A stretch of 64,000 bases of DNA from Thalassolituus hydrocarboniclasticus (lineage in GTDB: Bacteria; Pseudomonadota; Gammaproteobacteria; Pseudomonadales; Oceanobacteraceae), in NCBI RefSeq assembly GCF_025345565.1, contig NZ_CP054475.1, forward strand, positions 2,510,448 through 2,574,447. Reading direction: 5' to 3'. Positions 56,492 to 64,000 of this stretch are shown here, one piece after another. Positions within the stretch are counted from its first letter, which is position 1; every line of letters starts with the position of its first letter. The notes beneath the pieces were generated by a model. It was not told the origin of the DNA and ran no database searches. It was given only the letters and a program-made list of their open reading frames with translations. The position numbers were made by a program, and so were the translations under genes.

Positions 56492-57421
56492 CTAATTCAG
56501 TAGATCTAAGTCGCGCGCCTGCAGCACAAACACGCCGTGTCCGCCGTGTTCAAACTCCGGCCAGACAAAAGGTAACTGCGGATACGCCGCGGCCAGAGCC
56601 GGCCAGCTGTTACCGACTTCCACCACCAGCAGACCATCATCGGTCAGATACTGGCGGGCTTCTTTTAACATAATGCGCACCAGATCGAGGCCATCGTCGC
56701 CGGCGGCCAGTGCCATTTCCGGTTCGTGGTGGTATTCCTCCGGCAGGCAGCTCATATCATCAGCATCGACATAGGGCGGATTGGACACAATCAGGTCGTA
56801 TTTGCCGCTGGCGGCAGCAAACAGATCCGACTGCAGCGCCATTACCCGGTCTTCCAGCTGGTGACGCTGAATATTTTCATCGGCCACTTCCAGCGCTTCG
56901 AACGACAGATCGAGCAGCTCAACCTCAGCCTGCGGGAATTTTTTCGCCATCGCGATACCGATACAACCACTGCCGGTGCACAGATCCATAATGCGCTGTG
57001 GCTGCGGCTGACCGTCCAGCGTATGGCCCTGCCACCAGGGCGCAAAGCCCTGATCAATCATCTGGCCGATCGGCGAACGTGGAATAAGCACCCGCTCATC
57101 CACCACAAACGGCAGATTGCAGAACCAGGCCACGCCGGTTAAGTAAGGGGCCGGTACGCGCTGTTCAATACGGGTAAGAATCAGCTCAATCGCCGCCTGA
57201 CGCTCTGTCCGGGTCAGCTGCGCGTTGCGCCATTCGTTGGCCAGATTCCACGGCAGATGCAGGGCGTGGGTAACCAGTAACAAAGCTTCATCCCAGGGAT
57301 TATCCGTGCCGTGACCATAGTAAATACCAGCCTCTGACATACGGCTGACCGACCAGCGGATCACATCCTGCAGGGTGTTAAGTTCATCAACGGCACATTC
57401 GGCGTGATGCTGTAAATCCAT
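56492..57421 (-). CDS. prmB: Ribosomal protein L3 glutamine methyltransferase
   Basis: 309 residues. SAM site [19 protein letters not shown], and the substrate motif NPPY in [26 protein letters not shown]. The E-E-Y-x-x-E-P after NPPY, the long N-terminal helical part and linkage to aroC indicate PrmB rather than PrmC (which follows prfA). Methylates the conserved Gln of L3 during ribosome assembly. Confidence 0.94.
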   Translation of the reverse strand: MDLQHHAECAVDELNTLQDVIRWSVSRMSEAGIYYGHGTDNPWDEALLLVTHALHLPWNLANEWRNAQLTRTERQAAIELILTRIEQRVPAPYLTGVAWFCNLPFVVDERVLIPRSPIGQMIDQGFAPWWQGHTLDGQPQPQRIMDLCTGSGCIGIAMAKKFPQAEVELLDLSFEALEVADENIQRHQLEDRVMALQSDLFAAASGKYDLIVSNPPYVDADDMSCLPEEYHHEPEMALAAGDDGLDLVRIMLKEARQYLTDDGLLVVEVGNSWPALAAAYPQLPFVWPEFEHGGHGVFVLQARDLDLLN

Positions 57422-57510
57422 AAAAGAAAAGCTCTGTGAGATGAATCGGGCAGAAAGTGCGCTAGTTTACCTATTTTGAAGGCTCAGGGCATCTTTCCAC
57501 CGTACGATTC

Positions 57511-58431
57511 CTAGCCCATACGCTGGCCATACAGGCTGCTGTTACCAGCCTCGAACGCATCCAGCGCCTGATCGGCAATATGCCGTCCCAGCGCGATCAT
57601 TTCTTCGGCGCGGTAAAACTCGTACACCTCACAGCAGTTCAGCGGGATTTTGATCAGCAGATCCGGCGGGTAACCGGCAATTTTGTACTGGGTCAGCGAT
57701 GCTGACATCACCTCAAACACCTGACTCAGAATATCCAGTTTGCCGAGGCTGTCATTTGCTTCTTTACGTGCATTGCTTTTGTTTTCAAACCACTGACTGG
57801 CCTTATCCACCAGCGTGTTAAACCAGTCCTGCTTTTCTTTGCGCTCACTCTCGGGGTCGTGTGCCAGCTCCTGCGGTACCGGCACTTCAGCGTTCAGATC
57901 CACGGCAATAATGAAGTCAGCATGGGCGGACACACAGGGGGTAATCGGCAGCGGGTTCAGCACCGCGCCATCCACCAGCATACGGCCATTGTTCGCCACC
58001 GGCGTCAGCAGACTGGGAATAGCCGCCGATGCCCGCACCGCATCCTGCAGCGAACCACGCTGAAACCAGATTTCTTTTTTATTGGTCAGATCGGTGGCGA
58101 CCGCCGTAAAGGGAATCGGCAGGTCTTCAATATTACGGCCGTTAAGCATTTCGCTGATGATGTTAAACACCCGGTCGCCACGGATAACACCACCGGATAA
58201 CAGACTCAGATCCACCAGTTTCAGTACATCCAGATATTTCAGACCACACACCCAGTCGCGGTAAACATCCAGCTGACCGGCGCAATAAAAACCACCGACC
58301 ACGGCTCCCATCGAGCAGCCGGAAACCATCACGATGTCATAACCGCGCGCTTCCAGCGCATCGATCACACCGATATGGGTGTAGCCCCGTGCCGCACCAC
58401 TGCCCAGTGCCAGTGCCACTGTTTTTTTCAT
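57511..58431 (-). CDS. rssA: Patatin-like phospholipase, RssA type
   Basis: 306 residues. Oxyanion-hole GSGAARGYTHIGVI at 10-23, nucleophile Ser40 in GCSMGA (GxSxG), and the dyad Asp154 in LVDGAVLNP. The layout matches the bacterial RssA/patatin family. Target lipid unknown; no signal peptide, so cytoplasmic or membrane-peripheral. Gene for a DUF4892 protein ends 3 bases upstream, so the two are likely co-expressed. Confidence 0.88.
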   Translation of the reverse strand: MKKTVALALGSGAARGYTHIGVIDALEARGYDIVMVSGCSMGAVVGGFYCAGQLDVYRDWVCGLKYLDVLKLVDLSLLSGGVIRGDRVFNIISEMLNGRNIEDLPIPFTAVATDLTNKKEIWFQRGSLQDAVRASAAIPSLLTPVANNGRMLVDGAVLNPLPITPCVSAHADFIIAVDLNAEVPVPQELAHDPESERKEKQDWFNTLVDKASQWFENKSNARKEANDSLGKLDILSQVFEVMSASLTQYKIAGYPPDLLIKIPLNCCEVYEFYRAEEMIALGRHIADQALDAFEAGNSSLYGQRMG

Positions 58432-58433
58432 GC

Positions 58434-59294
58434 TTATCTCCCTGGCCAGAATATAAAACGTAAAGCCGGCTGCAGACTGTTATCCGGCGCCGGCGTCAGT
58501 GCGCCATGACCATCAATATTCAGTTCATACTGACCGTCAAAGGTTGCCAGCCGCAGCTGCTTGGCCAGACGCTGCGAACACTGAATATTGTCACTCATAT
58601 GGCTGGCGTCGTAACAATGGACCAGCAGATATAAACGGCGTTTCATCCCCGGGGTAAGATTTTTCAGATAGGCAATCAGCGCGCTGCTCTGTTGCTCATC
58701 AATACGGCCATTATCGGCCACCAGCCCCGGCAGCCAGCCATGACTGCTGACCAAAGCCTGCTGGATCAGCACGTTCATATCGGCCTGTTCCTGTACCGCA
58801 TCAGTGGTGGTCAGCACATCCAGATTCACCATCACCTGCTTTGAGCCACGCTCGATAATATAAAGAACGTAGAGTGTCTTTTCTTTGCGTCCTTCCTGCT
58901 CTTTCAGCGCCACCCTATAAAACTGATTCTGTTCACGTCCGCCCAGACGGGCGTTATGAAATATTTCATTGGCCCAGAATGGATTACTGCCGCAATCCAG
59001 GGCACGACACTGATAAATCACCCGGCTGTCACTCAGCTGCTGTGTGTAATGATTAATCACGGTATCCAGCGGCACCCGGTCTTCCACCGCCCAGACCCGG
59101 CGCCAGAGAGAGCCTTGCAGGCGCCGTTCATGCTCACCATAGGTGGTGGCCTGATTGCGCTTCAGTCCTGAAATAACCAGACGGTAATTACTGACATCCT
59201 GTGTTTTGTCTTCCAGCACACCCGCCTGCGGAAAAGCATCCAGCGCCCAAAGTGGCGACACCAGCAAACCTGTTAACAATACCAACCAGCGCAT
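58434..59294 (-). CDS. DUF4892 exported protein
   Basis: 286 residues. Signal peptide 1-17 (WLVLLTGLLVSPLWA), then a mixed alpha/beta domain matching the DUF4892 pattern: FPQAGVLEDKTQDVSNYRLVISGLKR near 21-46 and the two-cysteine VIYQCRALDCGSNPFWANEIF. Near the C-terminus, LYLLVHCYDASHMSDNIQCSQRLAKQL resembles the region in OmpA-like proteins that contacts peptidoglycan, but the match is weak. Probably periplasmic; function unknown. Confidence 0.78.
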   Translation of the reverse strand: MRWLVLLTGLLVSPLWALDAFPQAGVLEDKTQDVSNYRLVISGLKRNQATTYGEHERRLQGSLWRRVWAVEDRVPLDTVINHYTQQLSDSRVIYQCRALDCGSNPFWANEIFHNARLGGREQNQFYRVALKEQEGRKEKTLYVLYIIERGSKQVMVNLDVLTTTDAVQEQADMNVLIQQALVSSHGWLPGLVADNGRIDEQQSSALIAYLKNLTPGMKRRLYLLVHCYDASHMSDNIQCSQRLAKQLRLATFDGQYELNIDGHGALTPAPDNSLQPALRFIFWPGR

Positions 59295-59466
59295 GGGTTA
59301 CTCCTTTCTGAAATACGGCGTTAGAGTAACACGGCGCACAGGGCACTCCCTATGCTGTGAATAAAGTGGTTCTTCTGACACTCGCCTCAGGCCCCGCCCT
59401 TTAACCCCTGCCCTTGTGGCTGTTACACTCGGCCGCGCCATTTTTCAGAGTCAGAAGCCAGTATTT

Positions 59467-61401
59467 ATGAATTCGCTACTCCGTCCCGCTACTCTTTCCT
59501 GTCTGCTCATCCTCGCTGGTTGTCAGGCCATGCTGCCAAAATCAGGATCACCGGTTCAGGTACAGGTCTACAGCCAGGAACAGCAGCAACAGGCCAATGC
59601 TGCAGCCGATGAACTGTTTAATGAATACTACCAGTTTGCACTGGAACAAAGCCCGGTGCTGCGCAGCCAGCTGGGTATCAGCGGTCAGTTTGACTGGGAC
59701 GATATTTCTCCCGAAGCACGGGAACAGCAGGTCGCGTTCTATCAGGATCTGCGCAGCCGCCTGCACGCTATCGACGAAGAAGCACTGTCAGCCGACCATC
59801 AGGCCAGCTACCGCACCCTGTTATCCGATCTGGAATTCAGCCTGTTAATGGTGCCGTTTGAGCAGCACCGCTATGCCTTCAGCCAGATGGGTGGCTGGCA
59901 TACACTGGTGGTGGATGTGTTAATTAATAACCACCCGATCAGCAGCGTTCCTGAAGCCCATGATTACATCAGCCGGATGAAAACCATTCCTGCACTGTTT
60001 AAACGCTGGAGTGAGAATATCCGCGCCGCGGAAGAAGACGGCATCATTCCGCCGGCTTTTGTTTACCCGGCCGTCGAGAGCAGCATGGAAGCCATTATCA
60101 AAGGCATTCCGTTTGATAACGGCCCGGACGTCTCACCACTGTGGGCCGACTTTAACAGCAAGCTCGACCAGCTGGACCTGTACCCGTCCAGCCGTAAATT
60201 ACTGGAACGCAAAGCCCGTTCAGCACTGCTGCAGGATGTATTACCGGCCTACCGCAATATGCTGGCGCTGGTGCGCGAGCAGAAGCAACGCGCACCGCAG
60301 CATCAGGCCGCACTCAACCTGAGCGATGGCCTGCGCTATTACCAGCTGCTGTTGACGCATTACACCAACAGTCAGTTTGACGCCGACCGTATTCACCAGC
60401 TGGGGCTGACCGAAGTTACCCGCATTCAGCAGGAAATCATTGCCCTGATGCCGGCGCTCGGTTACCAACCAGCCGATGGCAGCAACAATCAGCAGCAGTT
60501 ACGCGACTTTTTTCAGTGGATGGAAGAACGCAGTTATCGTTTCCCTGATGATCAACAGGGACGGGATGAGTTTATTGGCTACCAGAAAAATAAAGTGCGG
60601 CAGATGGCCGAGCGCCTGCCCTACTTTTTTACCCGCCTGCCGGTCAGCCCGATCGTGGTTAAAGCGGTGGAAGACTATCGCCAGAGCAATGCCCCTATCG
60701 CTTTCTATGAGTCACCGTCGATGGACGGCACACGTCCCGGTATTTACTACGTCAATCCGGCACGTATGAACGATCTGCCGCGCTACCGTCTGGCCGCACT
60801 GGCCTTCCATGAAGCCCTGCCAGGTCACCATATGCAGATTGCCCTGACCCAGGAAAATGAACAGCTGCCGGATTTCCGCCGTAATCTGAGTTACAGCGCC
60901 TTCAGCGAAGGCTGGGCTTTATATGCCGAAAAACTGGCCGCCGAAATGGGCGCTTACGAATCGGCAGAAGAAGAATACGGCCGCCTGGTTATGGAACTGT
61001 GGCGCGCCATGCGTCTGGTGCTGGATACCGGTTTACACGCCAAAGGCTGGAGCCGCGAACAGGCGATTAATTTCCGTCTGGAAAACACCCCATTCTCCCG
61101 CGCCGACAGCGAAGCGGCCGTTAACCGCTATCTGGTGATGCCGGGTCAGGCTACGTCTTACAAAATGGGCGAATTACGTATCCTGTCGATTCGCCAGCAG
61201 GTAAAGGACATTCTTGGCAGCCGCTTTGATCTTGCCGCCTTCCATTCCGCCCTGCTCAGTCAGGGGGCGCTGCCGCTGGATGTATTGCAGGAGTGGATGA
61301 TCCGCTGGGCCAAGCAACAGAAAAACAAACAGCCGAAAGCGACAACAGCGGCAATGAATAACGCTTCTGACGTTACAGACAAACCGACCGATAAGGAATA
61401 A
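59467..61401 (+). CDS. DUF885-family lipoprotein metallopeptidase
   Basis: 644 residues from the ATG at 59467; the frame extends upstream, but the lipoprotein signal starts here: MNSLLRPATLSCLLILAGCQ with lipobox LAGC. The DUF885 zinc site HEALPGHHMQ starts at His448, and EGWALYAE (Glu481) follows, the expected second ligand region. Predicted outer- or inner-membrane-attached peptidase, probably carboxypeptidase/dipeptidase-like by homology to the family. The tail is Lys/Ala/Asp-rich and disordered. Confidence 0.9.
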   Translation: MNSLLRPATLSCLLILAGCQAMLPKSGSPVQVQVYSQEQQQQANAAADELFNEYYQFALEQSPVLRSQLGISGQFDWDDISPEAREQQVAFYQDLRSRLHAIDEEALSADHQASYRTLLSDLEFSLLMVPFEQHRYAFSQMGGWHTLVVDVLINNHPISSVPEAHDYISRMKTIPALFKRWSENIRAAEEDGIIPPAFVYPAVESSMEAIIKGIPFDNGPDVSPLWADFNSKLDQLDLYPSSRKLLERKARSALLQDVLPAYRNMLALVREQKQRAPQHQAALNLSDGLRYYQLLLTHYTNSQFDADRIHQLGLTEVTRIQQEIIALMPALGYQPADGSNNQQQLRDFFQWMEERSYRFPDDQQGRDEFIGYQKNKVRQMAERLPYFFTRLPVSPIVVKAVEDYRQSNAPIAFYESPSMDGTRPGIYYVNPARMNDLPRYRLAALAFHEALPGHHMQIALTQENEQLPDFRRNLSYSAFSEGWALYAEKLAAEMGAYESAEEEYGRLVMELWRAMRLVLDTGLHAKGWSREQAINFRLENTPFSRADSEAAVNRYLVMPGQATSYKMGELRILSIRQQVKDILGSRFDLAAFHSALLSQGALPLDVLQEWMIRWAKQQKNKQPKATTAAMNNASDVTDKPTDKE

Positions 61402-61641
61402 ACCTGCCGGTACCCCGAAAGGACACCAAATTTCTGTCCTTTCGGGCCAGATACCTCCGGCGTCCAATACTGACGATTGTGCCTGAAGCCTGCCTGCATT
61501 AGCCTCCCTCAGGCAAAGGAATGCAGCAGCCCCTCCGGATAGCGGATCTCATGCCGCTGTTCCGTCGCTTCGTTCTGACGATTTCCTCTGCAGCGCTTCC
61601 CGGCGTATTTCCGGGCCAATATTCCAGCAGAGACCTCCACC

Positions 61642-62073
61642 ATGATAAGAATCCTGTTTCTCCTTGCAGCATTGCTGCCACTGCAGGCTTTCGCTGAAGC
61701 CAGATCGCTGGCATCAATAGAAAAAACCAAAGAACTGGCGGAAGCGGTCATGAGCGATGTCGGCAATAACGCCATGCTCAAAGGCCTGGCCCTGTTAAAA
61801 CCTTATGTCATGTTTTCGGAAGCAGAATTTAACGCGCAGATGAATAATGTCAGTTCGCAGTTACCGGTAATGGATCAACACTATGGCAAATCCTTAGGCT
61901 ACGACTTTGTATCCAAAGAGCTGATCGGTGACACGCTGGTTAAATATATATTTTTGCAAAAATTTGAACGCCACCTGATGACCTGGCACTTTATTTTTTA
62001 CAAGCCAAAAGATAAGTGGTTACTGAATACCTTTTATTTTAACGACGATTCCGCAGCATTGTTTCTGCGCTGA
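61642..62073 (+). CDS. Small exported protein, unknown
   Basis: 143 residues. Signal peptide 1-18 (MIRILFLLAALLPLQAFA, cleaved before EARS). The mature part is about 125 residues of mixed helix and strand ending YKPKDKWLLNTFYFNDDSAALFLR, a segment reminiscent of small periplasmic proteins with a final beta-hairpin (W-x-L/V-N-T-F-x-F-N-D). I do not recognise the family. Its TGA coincides with the start of a 25-bp tandem repeat. The 240 bases before it have no evident gene. Confidence 0.65.
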   Translation: MIRILFLLAALLPLQAFAEARSLASIEKTKELAEAVMSDVGNNAMLKGLALLKPYVMFSEAEFNAQMNNVSSQLPVMDQHYGKSLGYDFVSKELIGDTLVKYIFLQKFERHLMTWHFIFYKPKDKWLLNTFYFNDDSAALFLR

Positions 62074-62170
62074 AAGCTGCGGCACTTTTCGAAACTGACA
62101 GCTGTGGCACTTTTCTAAACCGACAGCTGTGGCACTTTTCTATACTGACAGCCGTGGCACTGGCATTCAT
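62071..62170 (+). repeat. 25-bp tandem repeat, four copies, starting at a stop codon
   Basis: Four adjacent 25-base units from 62071, 62096, 62121 and 62146, each of the form TGACAGCTGTGGCACTTTTC plus five bases; the second and third differ at only two positions and the fourth is degraded at its end. The first unit contains the TGA of the upstream gene. Lies between that gene and a terminator, so it is in the 3' UTR. Confidence 0.85.
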
Positions 62171-62176
62171 CAGTAC

Positions 62177-62209
62177 ATAAAAAAGAGCGGCGTTATAGCC
62201 GCTCTTTAT
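62177..62209. terminator. Bidirectional terminator between converging genes
   Basis: AAAGAGCGGC, GTTATA-type loop, GCCGCTCTTT with A-run before. The stop codon of the minus-strand gene lies in the loop, so that gene ends within its own terminator. Confidence 0.85.
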
Positions 62210-62939
62210 CTTTCACGCTGTAGCGTTTAAACAATGCATAGTCGTAGGGAATACTCATGGTCAGATCCCTTGCCTGCCATAACGCTCCCTCTGAAGGCCG
62301 GCAAAAATCGTAAGCGGGCTTCATAAAGTTAATGCCTTCCGGCGCTTCCTGATAGCGGTTAATCGTATCGTCATACAGTAAAACCATACAGCTGATGCAG
62401 CGGTAGTTACCATCGGTCTGTGGGTTGTTGTAGCAGGTTCCCAGCCGGATGGTTAAGCCCTGTTCACGGATGACATCCAGCAGTAACCCCTCAGTCAGAC
62501 GAATCAGTCCGCTCTGGGCATTTTCATCAATCGGGTAATCATCCGCAATTTCAAGCTGTTCAAAATGTTGCGCCTGTATTGCCTTAAGCTCTTTAGCTTT
62601 ACGTTCCGGATCAGTGATTTTATTGATATCGAATGGGTAACGGACCTCAGGAGCATCAACCGCAGCGGTAAAATCCTGTGCCGAGGCCGAATGTTCAGCC
62701 CAGACAGAATCTGCGTTATCGTTTTCATCACGTGCTTGCGGTACATCATCCAGATCGGAAAATTCTTCGCCGCCCAGATTCAGAACATTAATCCGGAAAC
62801 TTTCCCAGTGCGTTGGTATATGATGAAAACCCACAACAAAATGCAGAAATAACAGCATCAGGATGAATACCACCAGTAGCGATCGTCCATGTTTATTCAG
62901 CCAGGACGCCGCTGCCTTTTTCTGTACATGATTATTCAT
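62193..62939 (-). CDS. Single-span membrane protein, unknown
   Basis: 248 residues from the ATG at 62939, which has AGGGA seven bases upstream; the longer frame to 63089 is hydrophobic nonsense without a ribosome site. A basic N-terminus (NNHVQKKAAASWLNKHGR), one membrane span (SLLVVFILMLLFLHFVVGFH), then an exported domain with an acidic stretch and a cysteine cluster C...CxxC in LGTCYNNPQTDGNYRCISCMVLL. The Cys arrangement could bind metal or form disulfides. Not recognised. Confidence 0.65.
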   Translation of the reverse strand: MNNHVQKKAAASWLNKHGRSLLVVFILMLLFLHFVVGFHHIPTHWESFRINVLNLGGEEFSDLDDVPQARDENDNADSVWAEHSASAQDFTAAVDAPEVRYPFDINKITDPERKAKELKAIQAQHFEQLEIADDYPIDENAQSGLIRLTEGLLLDVIREQGLTIRLGTCYNNPQTDGNYRCISCMVLLYDDTINRYQEAPEGINFMKPAYDFCRPSEGALWQARDLTMSIPYDYALFKRYSVKDKERL

Positions 62940-63100
62940 TGTCTTCCCTGAGCCGTAGCCCTGATAAAATGGTGAAGACGCGACGATAACAGACACGCAA
63001 CGATAAGCCAGTGGCCAGCACACTGCAGAAAAATAAAGTGCATCCACTGCAAACAGGCCTGACAGATCAATCTTCCCTGCTGCCACCATCTGCCAGATAC

Positions 63101-63127
63101 AAAAAAGCCCGGAAATCCGGGCTTTTT
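63101..63127 (-). terminator. Intrinsic terminator of the barrel-protein gene
   Basis: AAGCCCGG, AAAT loop region, CCGGGCTT followed on the minus strand by TTTTTT; 22 bases after the stop of the gene at 63149. Confidence 0.88.
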
Positions 63128-63148
63128 ACTTCAGTGTTATCTGGCGCC

Positions 63149-63991
63149 TCAATAACGCAGTTCGATACCGGCCTGCCAGTAGCGGTCATCGGCTGGTGTG
63201 GCTTTGACCTGCGCACCGGTCGTATCCGTTGCCACAATACGGCGATGACGCATCTGGCCCAGCTCTGCTGTCAGCCATAAAGCACCGCGCCAGTGAAATT
63301 CACCACCCAGTCCAAGCTTCCAGTTAGTGTAATTCGCTTTAAAACTTCCGGTCTGGTCTTTCACTTCTTCAACCCAGACACCACCGGCCGGGCGCAAATG
63401 CACATAGGACGATAAATCGTTGCTCCAGCGGGTCTGGATTCTGGTTTGCGGAAAACCCAATAACACTTCGGTGTCGCGTGTTGCTTTGGTTGCCATTCCA
63501 ATCACCGGACGCGGATTAAAATCACCGAACTCACGATTAACAGTAATACCAAACTGCCAGAAAGAACCACCACGGCGATACAGGCGACCAATAATATCGG
63601 CATTAACGCCGATACTCTCACTGTCGAGCACATTTAAATCGGTCATAAAGCCCGGTTCAGCGCGTAATAAAAACTCTGCGTTTCTGCCCCGCTTCTGACG
63701 ATATTCCAGCGGCAAAGAAATCCAGAAATAATCGTTCTGCAAGGCGGTCGTACCGGTCCAGCGGAATTTACTCATATCCAGATGAAAAGAGGACGACAGC
63801 TGCTCGCCACCGCGCTTTTTATGCTCCAGTGGCAGAGTCAGGCTCAGCTCGCTGCGGCCAAATTCTGTTCCGGCACCGTTTTCCGGTGCCGCCGGTCCTT
63901 CATTAGCCCAATACAGGCCATTGGCCGCGGCAGCCCAGCTGCACAAACAGCCAGCCACTACCGTGCCGATTTTACGTACATCAGTTTTCAT
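63149..63991 (-). CDS. Outer-membrane beta-barrel protein (DUF6268-like)
   Basis: 280 residues. Signal peptide about 1-24 (VVAGCLCSWAAAANG). The mature part is a chain of amphipathic strands with alternating residues and aromatic girdles (SELSLTLPLEHKKR, DYFWISLPLEYRQKR, WQFGITVNREFG) ending YWQAGIELRY, an aromatic C-terminus typical of outer-membrane barrels. Probably a small porin-like or structural protein; DUF6268 is a guess from pattern. The start lies 9 bases from the window edge, so its ribosome site cannot be judged. Confidence 0.7.
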   Translation of the reverse strand: MKTDVRKIGTVVAGCLCSWAAAANGLYWANEGPAAPENGAGTEFGRSELSLTLPLEHKKRGGEQLSSSFHLDMSKFRWTGTTALQNDYFWISLPLEYRQKRGRNAEFLLRAEPGFMTDLNVLDSESIGVNADIIGRLYRRGGSFWQFGITVNREFGDFNPRPVIGMATKATRDTEVLLGFPQTRIQTRWSNDLSSYVHLRPAGGVWVEEVKDQTGSFKANYTNWKLGLGGEFHWRGALWLTAELGQMRHRRIVATDTTGAQVKATPADDRYWQAGIELRY

Positions 63992-64000
63992 CGGGATAAA

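Noticed and set aside
62940-63089. 50-codon extension of the membrane protein at 62193
   Set aside because: No ribosome site, atypical composition, and a good AGGGA lies before the ATG at 62939.

Overview
The window is chromosomal DNA from a gammaproteobacterium, most likely a marine Oceanospirillales relative of Pseudomonas (Thalassolituus/Oceanobacter-like). The evidence is gene content and order: the block rpsA-cmk-tyrA/aroA-hisC-pheA-serC-gyrA, the block ubiG-mupP-yciK facing away from gyrA, the order rluB-scpB-scpA-trpS, and a class I polyhydroxyalkanoate synthase with a phasin. The genus is an inference; no rRNA or tRNA gene is present to test it.

1-13.2 kb (minus strand): a visibly AT-rich surface-polysaccharide (O-antigen) island. 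Read in the direction of transcription, from right to left, it carries ugd, wbpB-, wbpD- and wbpE-like genes for a diamino-uronic acid sugar, an OafA-type acyltransferase with an in-frame G9 tract, a Wzx flippase, an asparagine-synthetase-like protein without the glutaminase cysteine, a GNAT, an adenylating ligase, an acyl carrier protein, an AAC(3)-fold acyltransferase, a polysaccharide deacetylase and a Wzy-like polymerase cut by the window edge. No glycosyltransferase or initiating transferase is visible; these probably lie beyond base 1. The ligase/ACP/acyltransferase set looks like a compact module that activates an acyl or aminoacyl group and puts it on a sugar amine. It is the best candidate here for an undescribed system.

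13.2-19.1 kb (minus): GC-normal genes feeding and controlling the island: ugd, galU, the antiterminator rfaH with an ops-like element in the leader between rfaH and galU, pyrF, lapB, lapA and ihfB. The island sits beside ihfB, as the O-antigen locus does in Pseudomonas aeruginosa PAO1. 19.2-31.2 kb (minus): rpsA, cmk, a fused tyrA-aroA, hisC, pheA, serC, then a Wzz-like chain-length regulator lodged between serC and gyrA, then gyrA. A 265-bp element with 19-bp terminal inverted repeats abuts the gyrA promoter.

31.7-38 kb (plus): an S-adenosylhomocysteine/methylthioadenosine deaminase-like hydrolase, ubiG, mupP, yciK, a class V aminotransferase and a diguanylate cyclase. 38-45 kb (minus): rluB, scpB, scpA, two different tryptophanyl-tRNA synthetases in tandem, yciO and a PHP-domain exoribonuclease. 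A shrunken, frameshifted yciB remnant precedes yciI.

45-64 kb (mixed strands): an SH3-domain membrane protein, a SelW-like redox protein, periplasmic cyclophilin, an AEC transporter, mnmC, a yheU cluster, the polyhydroxyalkanoate genes, an MFS transporter, aroC, prmB, a patatin-like protein, a DUF4892 protein, a DUF885 lipoprotein peptidase and several uncharacterised envelope proteins. Several short tandem-repeat arrays lie between genes. No CRISPR array, tRNA, rRNA or intact insertion sequence was found.
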